Positions 37,343-45,534 of a stretch of DNA of 64,000 nt are shown here, in pieces. The notes beneath the pieces are model-generated. The model was not told the DNA's origin, did no database searches, and worked only from the letters and a program-made list of their open reading frames with translations. The translations under genes were made by a program, and so were the position numbers. The stretch lies in contig DASXRQ010000145.1 in assembly GCA_036506495.1 (NCBI GenBank), forward strand, positions 31,605 to 95,604, read 5' to 3'. The stretch is from DASXRC01 sp036506495. Lineage in GTDB: Bacteria; Actinomycetota; Actinomycetes; Mycobacteriales; Micromonosporaceae. The first letter of the stretch is position 1; every line of letters begins with the position of its first letter.

Positions 37343-37678
37343 CTACGGCGGTGGCGCCGCCTTGGGCGGTGGCGCCGCCTTCGGCGGCGGAAGGTTCGTC
37401 GGCTCGGGCGGTACGGGCGGGTTGCGCAACTCGACGTCTGGCGGGTCCGGCAGCATCGGCCCCTTGCGGTGGATCTGCTGGGTCTCCTCGAACATGGACC
37501 GCACGCCGCGGCGGCGGCGCTCGGTCCAGAACCAGATCGTGAGCAGCACGAGCGTCGCACCGGCGAGCATCAGCACCCAGCCCACGACGTCGAGATCCAG
37601 CCAGGTCGGCTCGATCGTGAGGCCGTAGGTCAGGATTGCCCCTAGGGCTATGAGGAAGATCCCTCCGCCAATGCCCAT
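37343..37678 (-). CDS. DUF6458 membrane protein
   Basis: 111 aa. Two TM helices (MGIGGGIFLIALGAILTYGL and VVGWVLMLAGATLVLLTIWF) and a basic, Pro-rich cytoplasmic tail with PPKAAPPPKAAPPP repeats. The N-terminal motif is typical of DUF6458. Function unknown. Convergent with the phosphatase; only eight nt separate the stops. Confidence 0.85.
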   Translation of the reverse strand: MGIGGGIFLIALGAILTYGLTIEPTWLDLDVVGWVLMLAGATLVLLTIWFWTERRRRGVRSMFEETQQIHRKGPMLPDPPDVELRNPPVPPEPTNLPPPKAAPPPKAAPPP

Positions 37679-37752
37679 GTCTGCCCCCTTTTGGCGCTTT
37701 ATCAGGCTACCGCCGCCGCTGGGACGGTGATGCCATGTGCGCGGAGGAGGCG

Positions 37753-39609
37753 TCAGAACGCATCGTCGGGCAGATCCATCAGGTCCAGGGTCGTCGCCTC
37801 GATCACCCGCCGGTCGGCGCCGAGCCGCGGCAGGACCTCCCGCGCGAAGAACCGCGACGCGGCCACTTTGCCCTGGTAGAAGGCCTGATCGGCGGCCGAG
37901 ACCTCGCCGGCCAGGGCGCGCAGCGCGACGTCGGCCTGGCGCTGTAGCAGCCAGCCGACGACCAGGTCGCCGAGCGCCAGCAGGAGCCGTCGGGAGCTGA
38001 GTCCGGCCTTGTACAGCGCCCGCGGGTCGCCGCCCTGTGCCTCGCCGAGCCAGCCGGTCATCGTGCCGAGCATGGTCTGCGTCTCGGCCAGCGCGGCGGC
38101 CAGCGCGAGCCGCTCCTCCTTGAGCTGGCCGTTGCCGCCCTCGGACTCGATGAAGGCCTGGATCTCGCCGGCCACGGTCGTCAGCGCCCGGCCACCGTCC
38201 TTCACGATCTTTCGGAAGAACAGGTCGAGGCTCTGGATCGCGGTCGTCCCCTCGTACAGGGTGTCGATCTTCGAGTCGCGCACGTACTGCTCGAGGGGGT
38301 AGTCCTGCAGATAGCCGGAGCCACCGAGGGTCTGCAGAGCCTCGTGCCCGAGCAACTCGTACGCCCGCTCCGCGCCGCAGCCCTTGACCAATGGGAGCAG
38401 CAGGTCGTTGACCCGCTCCGCCTGCTCGGCGACGGCCGAGTCGCCGCCGGCGAGGGCCAGCTGAATGGTGTCCTGCCAGGTGGCGGCGTAGCAGACGAGA
38501 GCGCGCAGGCCCTCGGCGTACGCCTTCTGCAGCATCAGGGATCGGCGTACGTCGGGATGGTGGGTGATCGCCACGCGAGCCGCGGTCTTATCGGCCATCC
38601 GCAGCATGTCCGCGCCCTGGACCCGACTCCCGGCGTACTCCAACGCGTTCAGGTAACCCGTGGACAGCGTGGCGATCGCCTTGGTGCCGACCATCATCCG
38701 GGCGTACTCGATGATCAGGAACATCTGCCGGATTCCGTCGTGGACGTCGCCGAGCAGCCAGCCCTTGGCCGGCACTCCGTGCTCGCCGAACGTCAGCTCG
38801 CAGGTCGTGGAGACCTTGAGGCCCATCTTGTACTCGACGTTGGTGGCGAAGACGCCATTGCGCTCGCCGAGCTCGCCGGTCCGCGGATCGAAGTGGAACT
38901 TCGGCACGACGAACAGCGATAGGCCCTTCGTGCCGGGCCCACCCGCGCCCTCGACGCCGACCGGCCGGGCCAGCACGTAATGGATGATGTTGTCGCTCAG
39001 ATCGTGCTCGCCGGACGTGATGAACCGCTTGACGCCCTCCAGGTGCCAGGATCCATCCGGCTGTGGGACAGCCCGCGTGCGGCCGGCGCCGACGTCCGAG
39101 CCGGCGTCCGGCTCGGTGAGCACCATGGTTGCCGCCCAGCGCTTCTCGACGAAGAGTCGGGCCCACTCCTTCTGCGCGGCCGTGCCCTCGAGGAACAGGG
39201 TATAAGCGAACGACGGACCCGAAGCGTACATCCAGATCGGCGCGTTCGAGCCGAGGACCAGGTCGGCGAGCGACCACCACAGCGCGCGTGGAGCCCGCGT
39301 GCCGCCGAGCTCGGCCGGCAGGTCGAGCCGCCAGAACTCGGAATCCATGAACGCCGCGAAGGAGCGGCGGAATTCTTCCGGCATCGTCACGCTGTGCCTG
39401 GCCGGGTCGAACACGGGTGGCCGCCGGTCTCCGCTCGCGAAGCTGGGGGCGAGGTCCTCCCGGGCCAGCCGCTCGACCTCGGCGAGGATGCTCCGCGCCG
39501 TGTCGACGTCGAGGTCGGCGTACGGGGCCCGGCCCAGCGTCCGGTCGGCGCCGAACACCTCGAAGAGGTTGAACTCGAGGTCCCTCAGGTTGCTCTTGTA
39601 GTGGCTCAT
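37753..39609 (-). CDS. Acyl-CoA dehydrogenase (FadE, long form)
   Basis: 618 aa. The N-terminal domain, FAD-binding middle (MVLTEPDAGSDVGAGRTRA, WHLEGVKRFITSGEHD) and C-terminal domain (QTLGGSGYLQDYPLEQYVRD, catalytic Glu in LYEGTTAIQ) are complete. The extra C-terminal ~120 residues are typical of the ~600-aa FadE class. It catalyses the first oxidation of fatty acyl-CoA beta-oxidation. Preceded by two TTACCC-type palindromes, consistent with a TetR-family fatty-acid repressor. Confidence 0.93.
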   Translation of the reverse strand: MSHYKSNLRDLEFNLFEVFGADRTLGRAPYADLDVDTARSILAEVERLAREDLAPSFASGDRRPPVFDPARHSVTMPEEFRRSFAAFMDSEFWRLDLPAELGGTRAPRALWWSLADLVLGSNAPIWMYASGPSFAYTLFLEGTAAQKEWARLFVEKRWAATMVLTEPDAGSDVGAGRTRAVPQPDGSWHLEGVKRFITSGEHDLSDNIIHYVLARPVGVEGAGGPGTKGLSLFVVPKFHFDPRTGELGERNGVFATNVEYKMGLKVSTTCELTFGEHGVPAKGWLLGDVHDGIRQMFLIIEYARMMVGTKAIATLSTGYLNALEYAGSRVQGADMLRMADKTAARVAITHHPDVRRSLMLQKAYAEGLRALVCYAATWQDTIQLALAGGDSAVAEQAERVNDLLLPLVKGCGAERAYELLGHEALQTLGGSGYLQDYPLEQYVRDSKIDTLYEGTTAIQSLDLFFRKIVKDGGRALTTVAGEIQAFIESEGGNGQLKEERLALAAALAETQTMLGTMTGWLGEAQGGDPRALYKAGLSSRRLLLALGDLVVGWLLQRQADVALRALAGEVSAADQAFYQGKVAASRFFAREVLPRLGADRRVIEATTLDLMDLPDDAF

Positions 39610-39636
39610 TCGTGCCGGCCCCCGCTCCGAGCGTGG

Positions 39637-39675
39637 TTACCCATCAGTAACTAGGATGGTATTACCCGCGGGTAA
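39637..39675 (-). promoter_or_regulatory. Twin 14-bp operators of the fadE-type gene
   Basis: TTACCCATCAGTAA (39637-39650) and TTACCCGCGGGTAA (39662-39675), the second a perfect palindrome, centred 25 bp apart, 28-66 nt upstream of the start. They resemble operators of TetR-family FadR/PsrA-type acyl-CoA-responsive repressors. No regulator gene lies nearby. Confidence 0.75.
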
Positions 39676-39776
39676 CAGAGGACAAGCCGATCGGGCGGGT
39701 GACCGATGCAACATCCGTCACCACCGTCGATCGTCGTCGTTTGGCTCGGTGACGCACCGGCGTGGGGAGGTCACAC

Positions 39777-39893
39777 ATGTTCGCGAACCTGCTGAACCTG
39801 TTCTTCGAGCCCCGCCATCCCCGCCGGTACGTCGGTCGCCACCGCGCCCCGGGGCACATCCGTTACGTCGCCGTCGCGCACGTGCCCCGCTAA
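39777..39893 (+). CDS. Small protein, 38 aa
   Basis: ATG 39777 to TAA 39893 on the plus strand: MFANLLNLFFEPRHP, then RYVGRHRAPGHIRYVAVAHVPR. A strong GGGGAGG lies seven nt upstream. Short amphipathic N-terminus with a basic C-terminus. It sits between the fadE-type gene and a palindromic repeat, without a partner. No family recognised. Confidence 0.5.
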   Translation: MFANLLNLFFEPRHPRRYVGRHRAPGHIRYVAVAHVPR

Positions 39894-39903
39894 CCTTTCC
39901 CGC

Positions 39904-39961
39904 CGATCTAGGGCGAATTCTGGTTAGTTGATCTCCAACCACCAGAATTCGCCCTAGATCG
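39904..39961. repeat. Palindromic intergenic repeat, copy 2
   Basis: Perfect 21-bp arms CGATCTAGGGCGAATTCTGGT and its complement, with an inner GTTG/CAAC pair around ATCTC. It differs from copy 1 (4556-4617) at only a few positions and in both cases follows or precedes a gene start/end. Confidence 0.9.
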
Positions 39962-40007
39962 ACTGAGTGGAGACTGAGTGGAGCAGTGGAGCAGTCGGGG
40001 TGGCGTG

Positions 40008-41132
40008 TCAGGCGGTGCCGACCTCCCAGCTCGGCACGGCTGGCGAGTTGACGGTACGCGGACCGGCGTACTCCATGAGCACGAGCGCGATGTCGTCGTC
40101 CAGTCGGCCCTGCACCCACTCCACGAGGGCGGTCTCCAGCGACGCGAGCCCGTCCCCGACCGTGCCGTGTCCGAGCAGCCGCCAGGCGCGCTCGGCGGTT
40201 GGGAAGAACTCCCCGTCGCGCCTGGCCTCGCCGAGACCGTCCGTGTACAGGAGCAGACGGTCGCCCGGCTCGAGGCGCTCGACCCGCGGGCGTACCACGG
40301 GCATGAAGCCCAGCGGTGGCGCGGTCGAGGGCGGATCCAACGGGATCACCTCGCCGCGCCGCAGCAACAGCGGCGCCGGGTGTCCACAGTTGACAATGGT
40401 CAGGGTGCCACCGCGCTCCTCCACGAGCGCGGCGGTGACGAAGTCCTCGTCGCCGACGCTGCGGGCGACCGCCCGGTCGAGGTCGGCCACGATCGCTCGC
40501 AGATCGGCCCGCTCGTATGCGACGTGCCGGTACGAGCCGAGCACGATACTGGCGAGGCGCACCGCATCGAGACCCTTGCCGCGTACGTCCCCGATGATCA
40601 TGCGTACGCCGTACGGCGTGTCCAGCGCCTCGTACAGGTCGCCGCCGATGTCCGCCGCCGCGGTGGCCGAGATGTACCGGCCGGCGACCGCGAGCGTGCC
40701 GACCCGGGGACCCAACGGACGCAGCACGGCCTGCTGCGCAACGGACGCCAAGCGGGACAGCTCGGCGATCTGTTCGGCCTGCCGGTTCCGGATCTGCGCG
40801 ACGGCCGCCGCGATGCCCGTGGCCAGCGCGATGCCGATCACGTTGACGACGGTGGCCAGCGAGAACATTTCACTCGCGAGCGCGAACGACGCACCGATCA
40901 CGGTGGCCACCGCGCCGACCGCCAGCACCACGCGCCACGTTGCGAACACGGCGGCGAGGAACGGCGCGGCCGCGACGAGACCGACGTAGTTAGCATCCCT
41001 CCCGTCCGCGAGCTCGACCGCCGACACGAGTGCGAGCAGCACACAGGCCGCGCCGAGACCGACGCGGGAACCAGGACTCATCATCGGGCGGCGGCCCGGC
41101 GGAAAGAGCTGCATGGGTACGCCGAACAGCAT
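40008..41132 (-). CDS. PP2C-type phosphatase SpoIIE with N-terminal TM region
   Basis: 374 aa from ATG 41132 (MLFGVPMQLF). About four hydrophobic segments occupy residues 20-130. The SpoIIE domain follows: GGDLYEAL, IIGDVRGKGLDAV, NCGHPAPLLLRRG, LLYTDGLGEARRDGEFF, DDDIALVLMEY, i.e. the metal-binding Asp set. Such enzymes dephosphorylate anti-sigma antagonists in partner-switching modules. A longer start (41486) is open but would overlap the neighbouring rlpA gene. Confidence 0.9.
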   Translation of the reverse strand: MLFGVPMQLFPPGRRPMMSPGSRVGLGAACVLLALVSAVELADGRDANYVGLVAAAPFLAAVFATWRVVLAVGAVATVIGASFALASEMFSLATVVNVIGIALATGIAAAVAQIRNRQAEQIAELSRLASVAQQAVLRPLGPRVGTLAVAGRYISATAAADIGGDLYEALDTPYGVRMIIGDVRGKGLDAVRLASIVLGSYRHVAYERADLRAIVADLDRAVARSVGDEDFVTAALVEERGGTLTIVNCGHPAPLLLRRGEVIPLDPPSTAPPLGFMPVVRPRVERLEPGDRLLLYTDGLGEARRDGEFFPTAERAWRLLGHGTVGDGLASLETALVEWVQGRLDDDIALVLMEYAGPRTVNSPAVPSWEVGTA

Positions 41133-41212
41133 GCCTGATCCGCTGCTGGGACTGAACGGAGTTGACCTCTCGTCCGAGGCGGATTTGGCCGGCCGGTGAG
41201 TGGTCGCCGAAA

Positions 41213-41836
41213 TCAACCCGCCAGAACCTCGTATCGGACGGTCGCCACACCAGCATCGAGCGGGGCGATCGCCTCGAACGCGGCGCGGGACAGGTCCAGG
41301 CAGCGGCCATCGACGTACGGCCCGCGGTCGTTGATGCGCACGATGACCGACCTGCCGTCGCTCAGGTTCGTCACCCGCACCCGGGTGTCGAACGGCAGCG
41401 ACTTGTGCGCCGCGGTCATGGCGTCCGGGTCGAACTGCTCGCCGTTCGCCGTCGGCTGGGCCTCGGAGTAGAACGACGCCTCGCACGTGCCGGAGTCGAC
41501 CACCTTCGCGGCGGTCGACTTTGTGGGGGTCGGGCTCGGTCTCGACGTGCGGGTGGTGCTCCGCGACGCGTGCTCGCCGGACCGGGACGGGGTCGGCCGC
41601 GCGCTGGACGTCGGCGCGGCGGCCGTCGTCGGCGGTGTCACCGCGGGTGCCCGCGTGGTCCCGGCGGTCGGGACGTTGCTGGCGGCCGGGCTCGGCGTTG
41701 CGCTGGCCGTGTCCACGGCTCCGAGCCGGTGCACGCCGATCGCACCACCCACCAGGACGGCGGCGACGACCGCGGCTGTTGCGAGAGGACCCAGGGGAAT
41801 TCCGCGGGTACGCCGGGCGGCGTGCTTGCCGGTCAA
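41213..41836 (-). CDS. RlpA-like septal/secreted double-psi beta-barrel protein
   Basis: 207 aa. TTG start at 41836, the only in-frame start that keeps the TM anchor (LATAAVVAAVLVGGAIGVHRL, about 16-36). A ~75-residue Thr/Ser/Pro linker follows. The DPBB domain (TCEASFYSEAQPTANGEQF, LPFDTRVRVTNLSDGRSVIV, VRINDRGPYVDGRCLDLSRAAF) has the catalytic-type Asp residues. In other bacteria RlpA is a lytic transglycosylase at the septum. Confidence 0.88.
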   Translation of the reverse strand: MTGKHAARRTRGIPLGPLATAAVVAAVLVGGAIGVHRLGAVDTASATPSPAASNVPTAGTTRAPAVTPPTTAAAPTSSARPTPSRSGEHASRSTTRTSRPSPTPTKSTAAKVVDSGTCEASFYSEAQPTANGEQFDPDAMTAAHKSLPFDTRVRVTNLSDGRSVIVRINDRGPYVDGRCLDLSRAAFEAIAPLDAGVATVRYEVLAG

Positions 41837-42151
41837 ATCCCGACCCTTCTTCCGACGACAGGCAGGGCGGACCGTAGCGAGAGCGGCACTTCGGATGTCA
41901 AGGTGATCGAGCTGATTCGCTCGGATTTAGACCGAAACGTTCGGCCGAACGAACGACCGCCCGTGGGTCGCACGTTCCACCCAGCGCAGCGCGGCGTCGG
42001 TGGCCATGCGCGCCAGCGCGCACCCTTATCGCGTACCGGCGTGGCTCGGCGGGCATCCCGCGGTGGTCGCCCGCGTCGCGGCCATTTTGCATCGACGGAC
42101 ACCTATCGGATTAGCGGGCGCACCCGGCGCTAGCTGGGTAGGCTCCGGCTC
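41837..42151. other. Intergenic spacer with 14-bp palindrome
   Basis: No gene. A perfect palindrome CGTTCGGCCGAACG lies at 41938-41951, about 105 nt upstream of the rlpA start. TAGGCT at 42139-42144 is the -10 of the next gene. I looked for a c-di-AMP (ydaO) riboswitch, common before actinobacterial cell-wall lytic genes, and do not see one. Confidence 0.5.
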
Positions 42152-42460
42152 ATGACGTACGCGTTGCTCAACAAGCTCACCGCCAAGCCGGGCCAGCGCG
42201 ACCAGATCGTCCAGATCTTGCTTAAGTCAGGCACGCTGTTCGAGGACAACTCGGCCTGCCTCATGTACCTGGTCAGCGAGTCCGTCGACGACCCGAACGT
42301 CATCTGGGTCACCGACCTGTGGACCAGCGGTGAGGAGCATGCCGAGGCCCTCAAGGCGCCCGAGCTGCGGCCCTATGTGGAGCAGGCGATGCCGCTCCTA
42401 GAGGGCATGCCCGAGCAGATTGAGATCAGGCCGGTGGGCGGCAGGGGCGTGCCCGGCTGA
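42152..42460 (+). CDS. ABM-type (antibiotic biosynthesis) monooxygenase
   Basis: 102 aa, a single dimeric alpha/beta ABM domain: TYALLNKLTAKPGQRDQIVQ, ACLMYLVSESVDDPNVIWV, and terminal IEIRPVGG. Small-molecule oxidation or quinol monooxygenase (YgiN) is the usual role; the substrate is unknown. TAGGCT lies seven nt upstream of the ATG (leaderless pattern). Confidence 0.85.
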   Translation: MTYALLNKLTAKPGQRDQIVQILLKSGTLFEDNSACLMYLVSESVDDPNVIWVTDLWTSGEEHAEALKAPELRPYVEQAMPLLEGMPEQIEIRPVGGRGVPG

Positions 42461-42480
42461 ACGCCTCCATCCGCGCAACG

Positions 42481-42519
42481 TTGCCAAGGTTGGGGTAATC
42501 GGCGGCGCGGACACCCCAA
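42481..42519 (+). terminator. Inverted repeat after the ABM gene
   Basis: TTGCCAAGGTTGGGGT and ACCCCAACCAGGGCAA, arms of about 14 bp with one mismatch and a 14-nt G/C-rich loop, about 20 nt after the ABM stop and 70 nt before the ACT gene. Likely a terminator. Confidence 0.7.
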
Positions 42520-42589
42520 CCAGGGCAAGGATGTGTCCGCAAGCGCGCGGGAGTAGGTTCGGTGCTGAGCCGCCCGGAGGGGATCTGAC

Positions 42590-42982
42590 ATGAGCGCGTT
42601 CACTGTTGAGCTCGCGAACCAGCCCGGCGAGGTGGCACGGCTATGCGAGGCAATGGCGGGCCGTGGCGTCAACATCGTTCTGTGCGCCACATCGCGCGGC
42701 GACAGCGGCACCATCGCCTTCATCACCGACGACGACGCGGCCGGCAGAACCGCGCTTGACGGTGCCGGCATCGAGTACTCCGAGCGCCCGGCGCTGACCG
42801 TCCGGATGGACAACGTCCCCGGCGCCGGCGCCGCAACCTTCCGCAAGCTCGCCGATGCCGGCGTGAACGTGGACCTGCTCCTGCCGGTGCGCGTCTCGAA
42901 CGAGCAGTTCTACGCTGTGATCTGCGTGGACCATGTCGAGGCGGCCAACACCGTGCTCGGCGAGCAGGTCGTCACCGGGTAA
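42590..42982 (+). CDS. ACT-domain protein
   Basis: 130 aa with two ACT-like halves (FTVELANQPGEVARLCEAMAGRGVNI, then TVRMDNVPGAGAATFRKLADAGVNVD). Each has the Gly at the loop that binds amino-acid ligands. AGGGG precedes ATG 42590. Stand-alone ACT proteins sense amino acids; partner enzyme not identifiable here. Confidence 0.8.
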   Translation: MSAFTVELANQPGEVARLCEAMAGRGVNIVLCATSRGDSGTIAFITDDDAAGRTALDGAGIEYSERPALTVRMDNVPGAGAATFRKLADAGVNVDLLLPVRVSNEQFYAVICVDHVEAANTVLGEQVVTG

Positions 42983-43176
42983 CGACCGGGAACCGAGCCC
43001 ACGTCCCGCCCGCTTCGCGTCGGGCCTCCTCGGCGAGTTCAGCGGCCACGCGCCGCGTTCGGGCGGAGCCGGCCGGCATGGCGCGGGCTTCCTAGGTTGG
43101 ATCATGGTGGATGGGTGGTGCAATTTCGCCCGCCACGGGTGATGCGCCCGGGGCGACGGTTGGGAAACATGTCCAT

Positions 43177-43332
43177 ATGGTCGACGTGGAGACCGAAAAG
43201 CGGCACTCCCGGCAAGAGGCCGGAGAGCGCATGATCGGCCTGGCCCGCGTGTCGGCCGAAGGATCTCCGTCGGAGATCGGCTCCAACGGCGAGTCGATCC
43301 GCCTCGCCGTCGCCGACGAGCTGGAGAGTTGA
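43177..43332 (+). CDS. Amphi-Trp domain-like small protein
   Basis: 51 aa from ATG 43177 (VDVETEKRHSRQEAGERMIGL), with a longer in-frame start at 43111. The RQEAGERMIGLARV...SIRLAVADELES pattern fits the amphi-Trp domain, normally about 80-100 aa, so this is a short version. The next gene starts four nt later. Confidence 0.55.
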   Translation: MVDVETEKRHSRQEAGERMIGLARVSAEGSPSEIGSNGESIRLAVADELES

Positions 43333-43336
43333 GATC

Positions 43337-43576
43337 GTGGACCGTGCGACTGTGTCGGTGGCAGTCGTTGCCAGCCGCACAGAGGCCGAACTGATCGTCG
43401 GCATGCTGCGCAGTCACGGCTTGCGGGCAGCCTTGGCGGCAGACGATGCCGGCGGGCAGTACCCGCAGCTGCAAGTCGAGGGTGTGCGCGTGCTGGTTGC
43501 CCCCTCCGATGAAGCCTTGGCGCGTCGGCTCCTAGCCGACGCCCGTGACACTGCCCGCCCGGTCGACGGCGACTAG
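43337..43576 (+). CDS. DUF2007 family putative signal-transducing protein
   Basis: 79 aa. ASRTEAELIVGMLRSHGLRA and VRVLVAPSDEALARRLLAD match the ferredoxin-like DUF2007 fold. GTG start. Probably co-transcribed with the amphi-Trp gene. Confidence 0.75.
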   Translation: MDRATVSVAVVASRTEAELIVGMLRSHGLRAALAADDAGGQYPQLQVEGVRVLVAPSDEALARRLLADARDTARPVDGD

Positions 43577-43633
43577 CTCCGGCTTTCTTCCGGGAACGTC
43601 CGTCAGCTCCTGTGAAAGGGGGATCGTTTCGCT

Positions 43634-44386
43634 ATGGCAAGGATTGTTGTGATCGGCGGCACCGGGCTCATCGGTTCCAAGCTCGTCGCAAAGCTCACGA
43701 AGGATGGCCACGAAGCCGTCGCCGCGTCACCGAACTCCGGCGTCAACACCGTGACCGGTGACGGCGTCGCCGAGGTTCTCGAAGGTGCCGACGTTGTCGT
43801 GGACGTATCCAACTCGCCGTCGTTCGAGGAGCAGGCGGTGCTGGACTTTTTCACCGCCTCAACCACGAACCTTCTCCGTGCGGCGGCCGCCGCCGGCGTC
43901 GGCCATTACGTCGCCTTGTCGGTCGTCGGCGCGCAGCGCCTGACCGAGAGCCCCTACCTTCGCGCCAAGATCGCGCAAGAGGACCTGATCAGGAAGTCGG
44001 GCGTCGACTACTCGATCGTTCACGCGACTCAATTCTTCGAGTTCGTCAAGAGCATCGCGGACTCCGCCACCGTGGACGGAGTGGTGAAGCTCTCGCACGC
44101 GCTCATTCAGCCGATCGCCGCCGATGACGTAGCCAGCGCGGTCGCCCAAACCGCAGTCGGCGATCCAATCAACGGCATTGTCGAGGTCGCCGGACCTGAG
44201 CAGTTCAGTCTCGATGACCTCATCAGAAAGGCCCTGCGCATCCAGCGCGATCCGCGGGAGGTCGTCGCCGATCCCGAGTACCGCTACTTCGGCGCCCGCC
44301 TCCACGAGCGAACGCTCATTCCCGGCGACGACGCGCTGATCTTCGAGACCCGCTTCGAAGATTGGCTCGCCCACCCTGCGACATAA
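43634..44386 (+). CDS. NmrA/atypical SDR NAD(P)-binding protein
   Basis: 250 aa. N-terminal VVIGGTGLIGSKLVAKL Rossmann motif, no classical YxxxK, and YLRAKIAQEDLIRKSGVDYSI typical of NmrA-like SDRs. AAAGGGGGA precedes ATG 43634. It may be a redox sensor or a quinone/isoflavone-type reductase. Last intact chromosomal gene before the tRNA fragment. Confidence 0.82.
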   Translation: MARIVVIGGTGLIGSKLVAKLTKDGHEAVAASPNSGVNTVTGDGVAEVLEGADVVVDVSNSPSFEEQAVLDFFTASTTNLLRAAAAAGVGHYVALSVVGAQRLTESPYLRAKIAQEDLIRKSGVDYSIVHATQFFEFVKSIADSATVDGVVKLSHALIQPIAADDVASAVAQTAVGDPINGIVEVAGPEQFSLDDLIRKALRIQRDPREVVADPEYRYFGARLHERTLIPGDDALIFETRFEDWLAHPAT

Positions 44387-44465
44387 CCCGCCAGCCCGCC
44401 GGCTATCCCAAGCCTGCTGGCGCAACTTCACCACGCTCGATGTTCACCAGGATCGAGAGAATCAG

Positions 44466-44498
44466 GGTCTTAGGTCGGTATCAATCCTGACCAAGACC
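44466..44498. terminator. Hairpin beside the tRNA-Gly fragment
   Basis: GGTCTTAGGTC and GACCAAGACC pair with one bulged A on each side. It lies just past the CCA end of the tRNA fragment (minus-strand sense) and also after the NmrA-like gene. Consistent with the original chromosomal terminator of the tRNA. Confidence 0.6.
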
Positions 44499-44505
44499 TT
44501 CGTCG

Positions 44506-44550
44506 TGGAGCGGGTGAGGGGAATCGAACCCCCACTGTCAGCTTGGGAAC
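44506..44550 (-). tRNA. 3' half of tRNA-Gly(CCC): attachment-site remnant
   Basis: On the minus strand: TTCCCAA (anticodon loop, CCC), the 3' anticodon-stem strand, T-arm GGGGG-TTCGATT-CCCCT, acceptor CACCCGC, then TCCA. The 5' half is missing: the sequence before the anticodon loop (GACGG) does not pair with the GCTGA stem and no D-arm follows. This is what remains on the chromosome side when an element integrates into the 3' end of a tRNA gene. The intact copy should lie at the other end of the element; I do not see it in the window. Confidence 0.75.
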
Positions 44551-44937
44551 CGTCTTGAATGGTCACCCGGTGTTAACGACATCGCGGCCCAGCCTGCTGC
44601 CGGTCGCTCAACGTTGGCGGACCGCCATGATCGACAGCCCGTCGTTGACCCCCGTTTGCCGTCGGATCGGGCACGGACGGGGCACGAAGCAGGCGACCGA
44701 CCACTTGATCCGTAGTTTTCGGCAACACGGCCGGATGGAGTCGTTTACGAGGTCGCGACGAACCTTCCGGCTCCGGAGCGCGTGGTCTGGGTGCTCCGGT
44801 TGCTGTACTTCGCTGCTGTACGCCGACAAGCGTTCCGCTAGTCGGCCCGAGTTGAGGCCGCCGAGTGGCTTAGTGCCGTTCAGACGTTGAAGCCTGACCA
44901 GGACGGAGAGTGCGGCCAACTCTGAGCACACGTCCAG
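44551..44937. other. Gap right of the att site
   Basis: No convincing gene. Short open frames on both strands lack family resemblance. Probably the start of the element or a decayed element end. Confidence 0.5.
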
Positions 44938-45534
44938 TCAGCGTTTGATTAATCCGCGGAAGGTGGCGACCTCCGCGTATGTGGGATCGCCGCACGCCGA
45001 CTCGAGGTAGAACGTCTGCCCGATGTACGCCTTTTCGATGTAATACTCGGAGACCCCAAACTTGGTGTTGCCTGGAATAATCCTGTCTCCGATCGCCCTG
45101 TAGTCATCCCCTAGGACCTCGGAGAACGCCTCGTCGTCGTTGCCGGACTCGACGTGCAGGTCGCCGGGGCACCCCGACACATCCAACGGTCCGGGCAGTG
45201 TCTTCGGAACGGTCACCTCGTACCGAAGAACGAAGCGAGTGTCATCCGGGTCGGCGACGCCGCAGCTTCCGTCGCCGCAGAAGTCGCTACGTTCTCCCCA
45301 TGGCTCGACCTTGATGACGGTCGTGCGCATGGTGACCCCGTTTTGCCACGTGTATTCGCCCTTGTGGAACGGCTGGGCGGCTGTGACATCGGGGGATGCT
45401 GGCGCCGACGCCGGTTCGCGGGTCGTGCTCGGGTACGGGGCAGCTTCGGTCGGTTTGACCGCCGGGTTGCCCCCGCAGCCGGCTAACAACATCGCCATGA
45501 TGGCCGCGAGAACAATGCTGCGTCGGATGCACAT
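44938..45534 (-). CDS. Lipoprotein
   Basis: 198 aa. MCIRRSIVLAAIMAMLLAGCG: lipobox LLAG|C at Cys20, so lipidation and surface export are expected. A Pro/Ser linker (about 25-55) precedes a beta-rich external domain with two Cys pairs (FCGDGSCGVADPDD, SGCPGDLHVESG, SACGDPTYAE). Domain family not recognised. GC is lower than the chromosome to the left. Confidence 0.8.
   Translation of the reverse strand: MCIRRSIVLAAIMAMLLAGCGGNPAVKPTEAAPYPSTTREPASAPASPDVTAAQPFHKGEYTWQNGVTMRTTVIKVEPWGERSDFCGDGSCGVADPDDTRFVLRYEVTVPKTLPGPLDVSGCPGDLHVESGNDDEAFSEVLGDDYRAIGDRIIPGNTKFGVSEYYIEKAYIGQTFYLESACGDPTYAEVATFRGLIKR

Noticed and set aside
41837..42151. c-di-AMP (ydaO) riboswitch before rlpA
   Set aside because: The spacer lacks the conserved motifs; only a 14-bp palindrome is visible.
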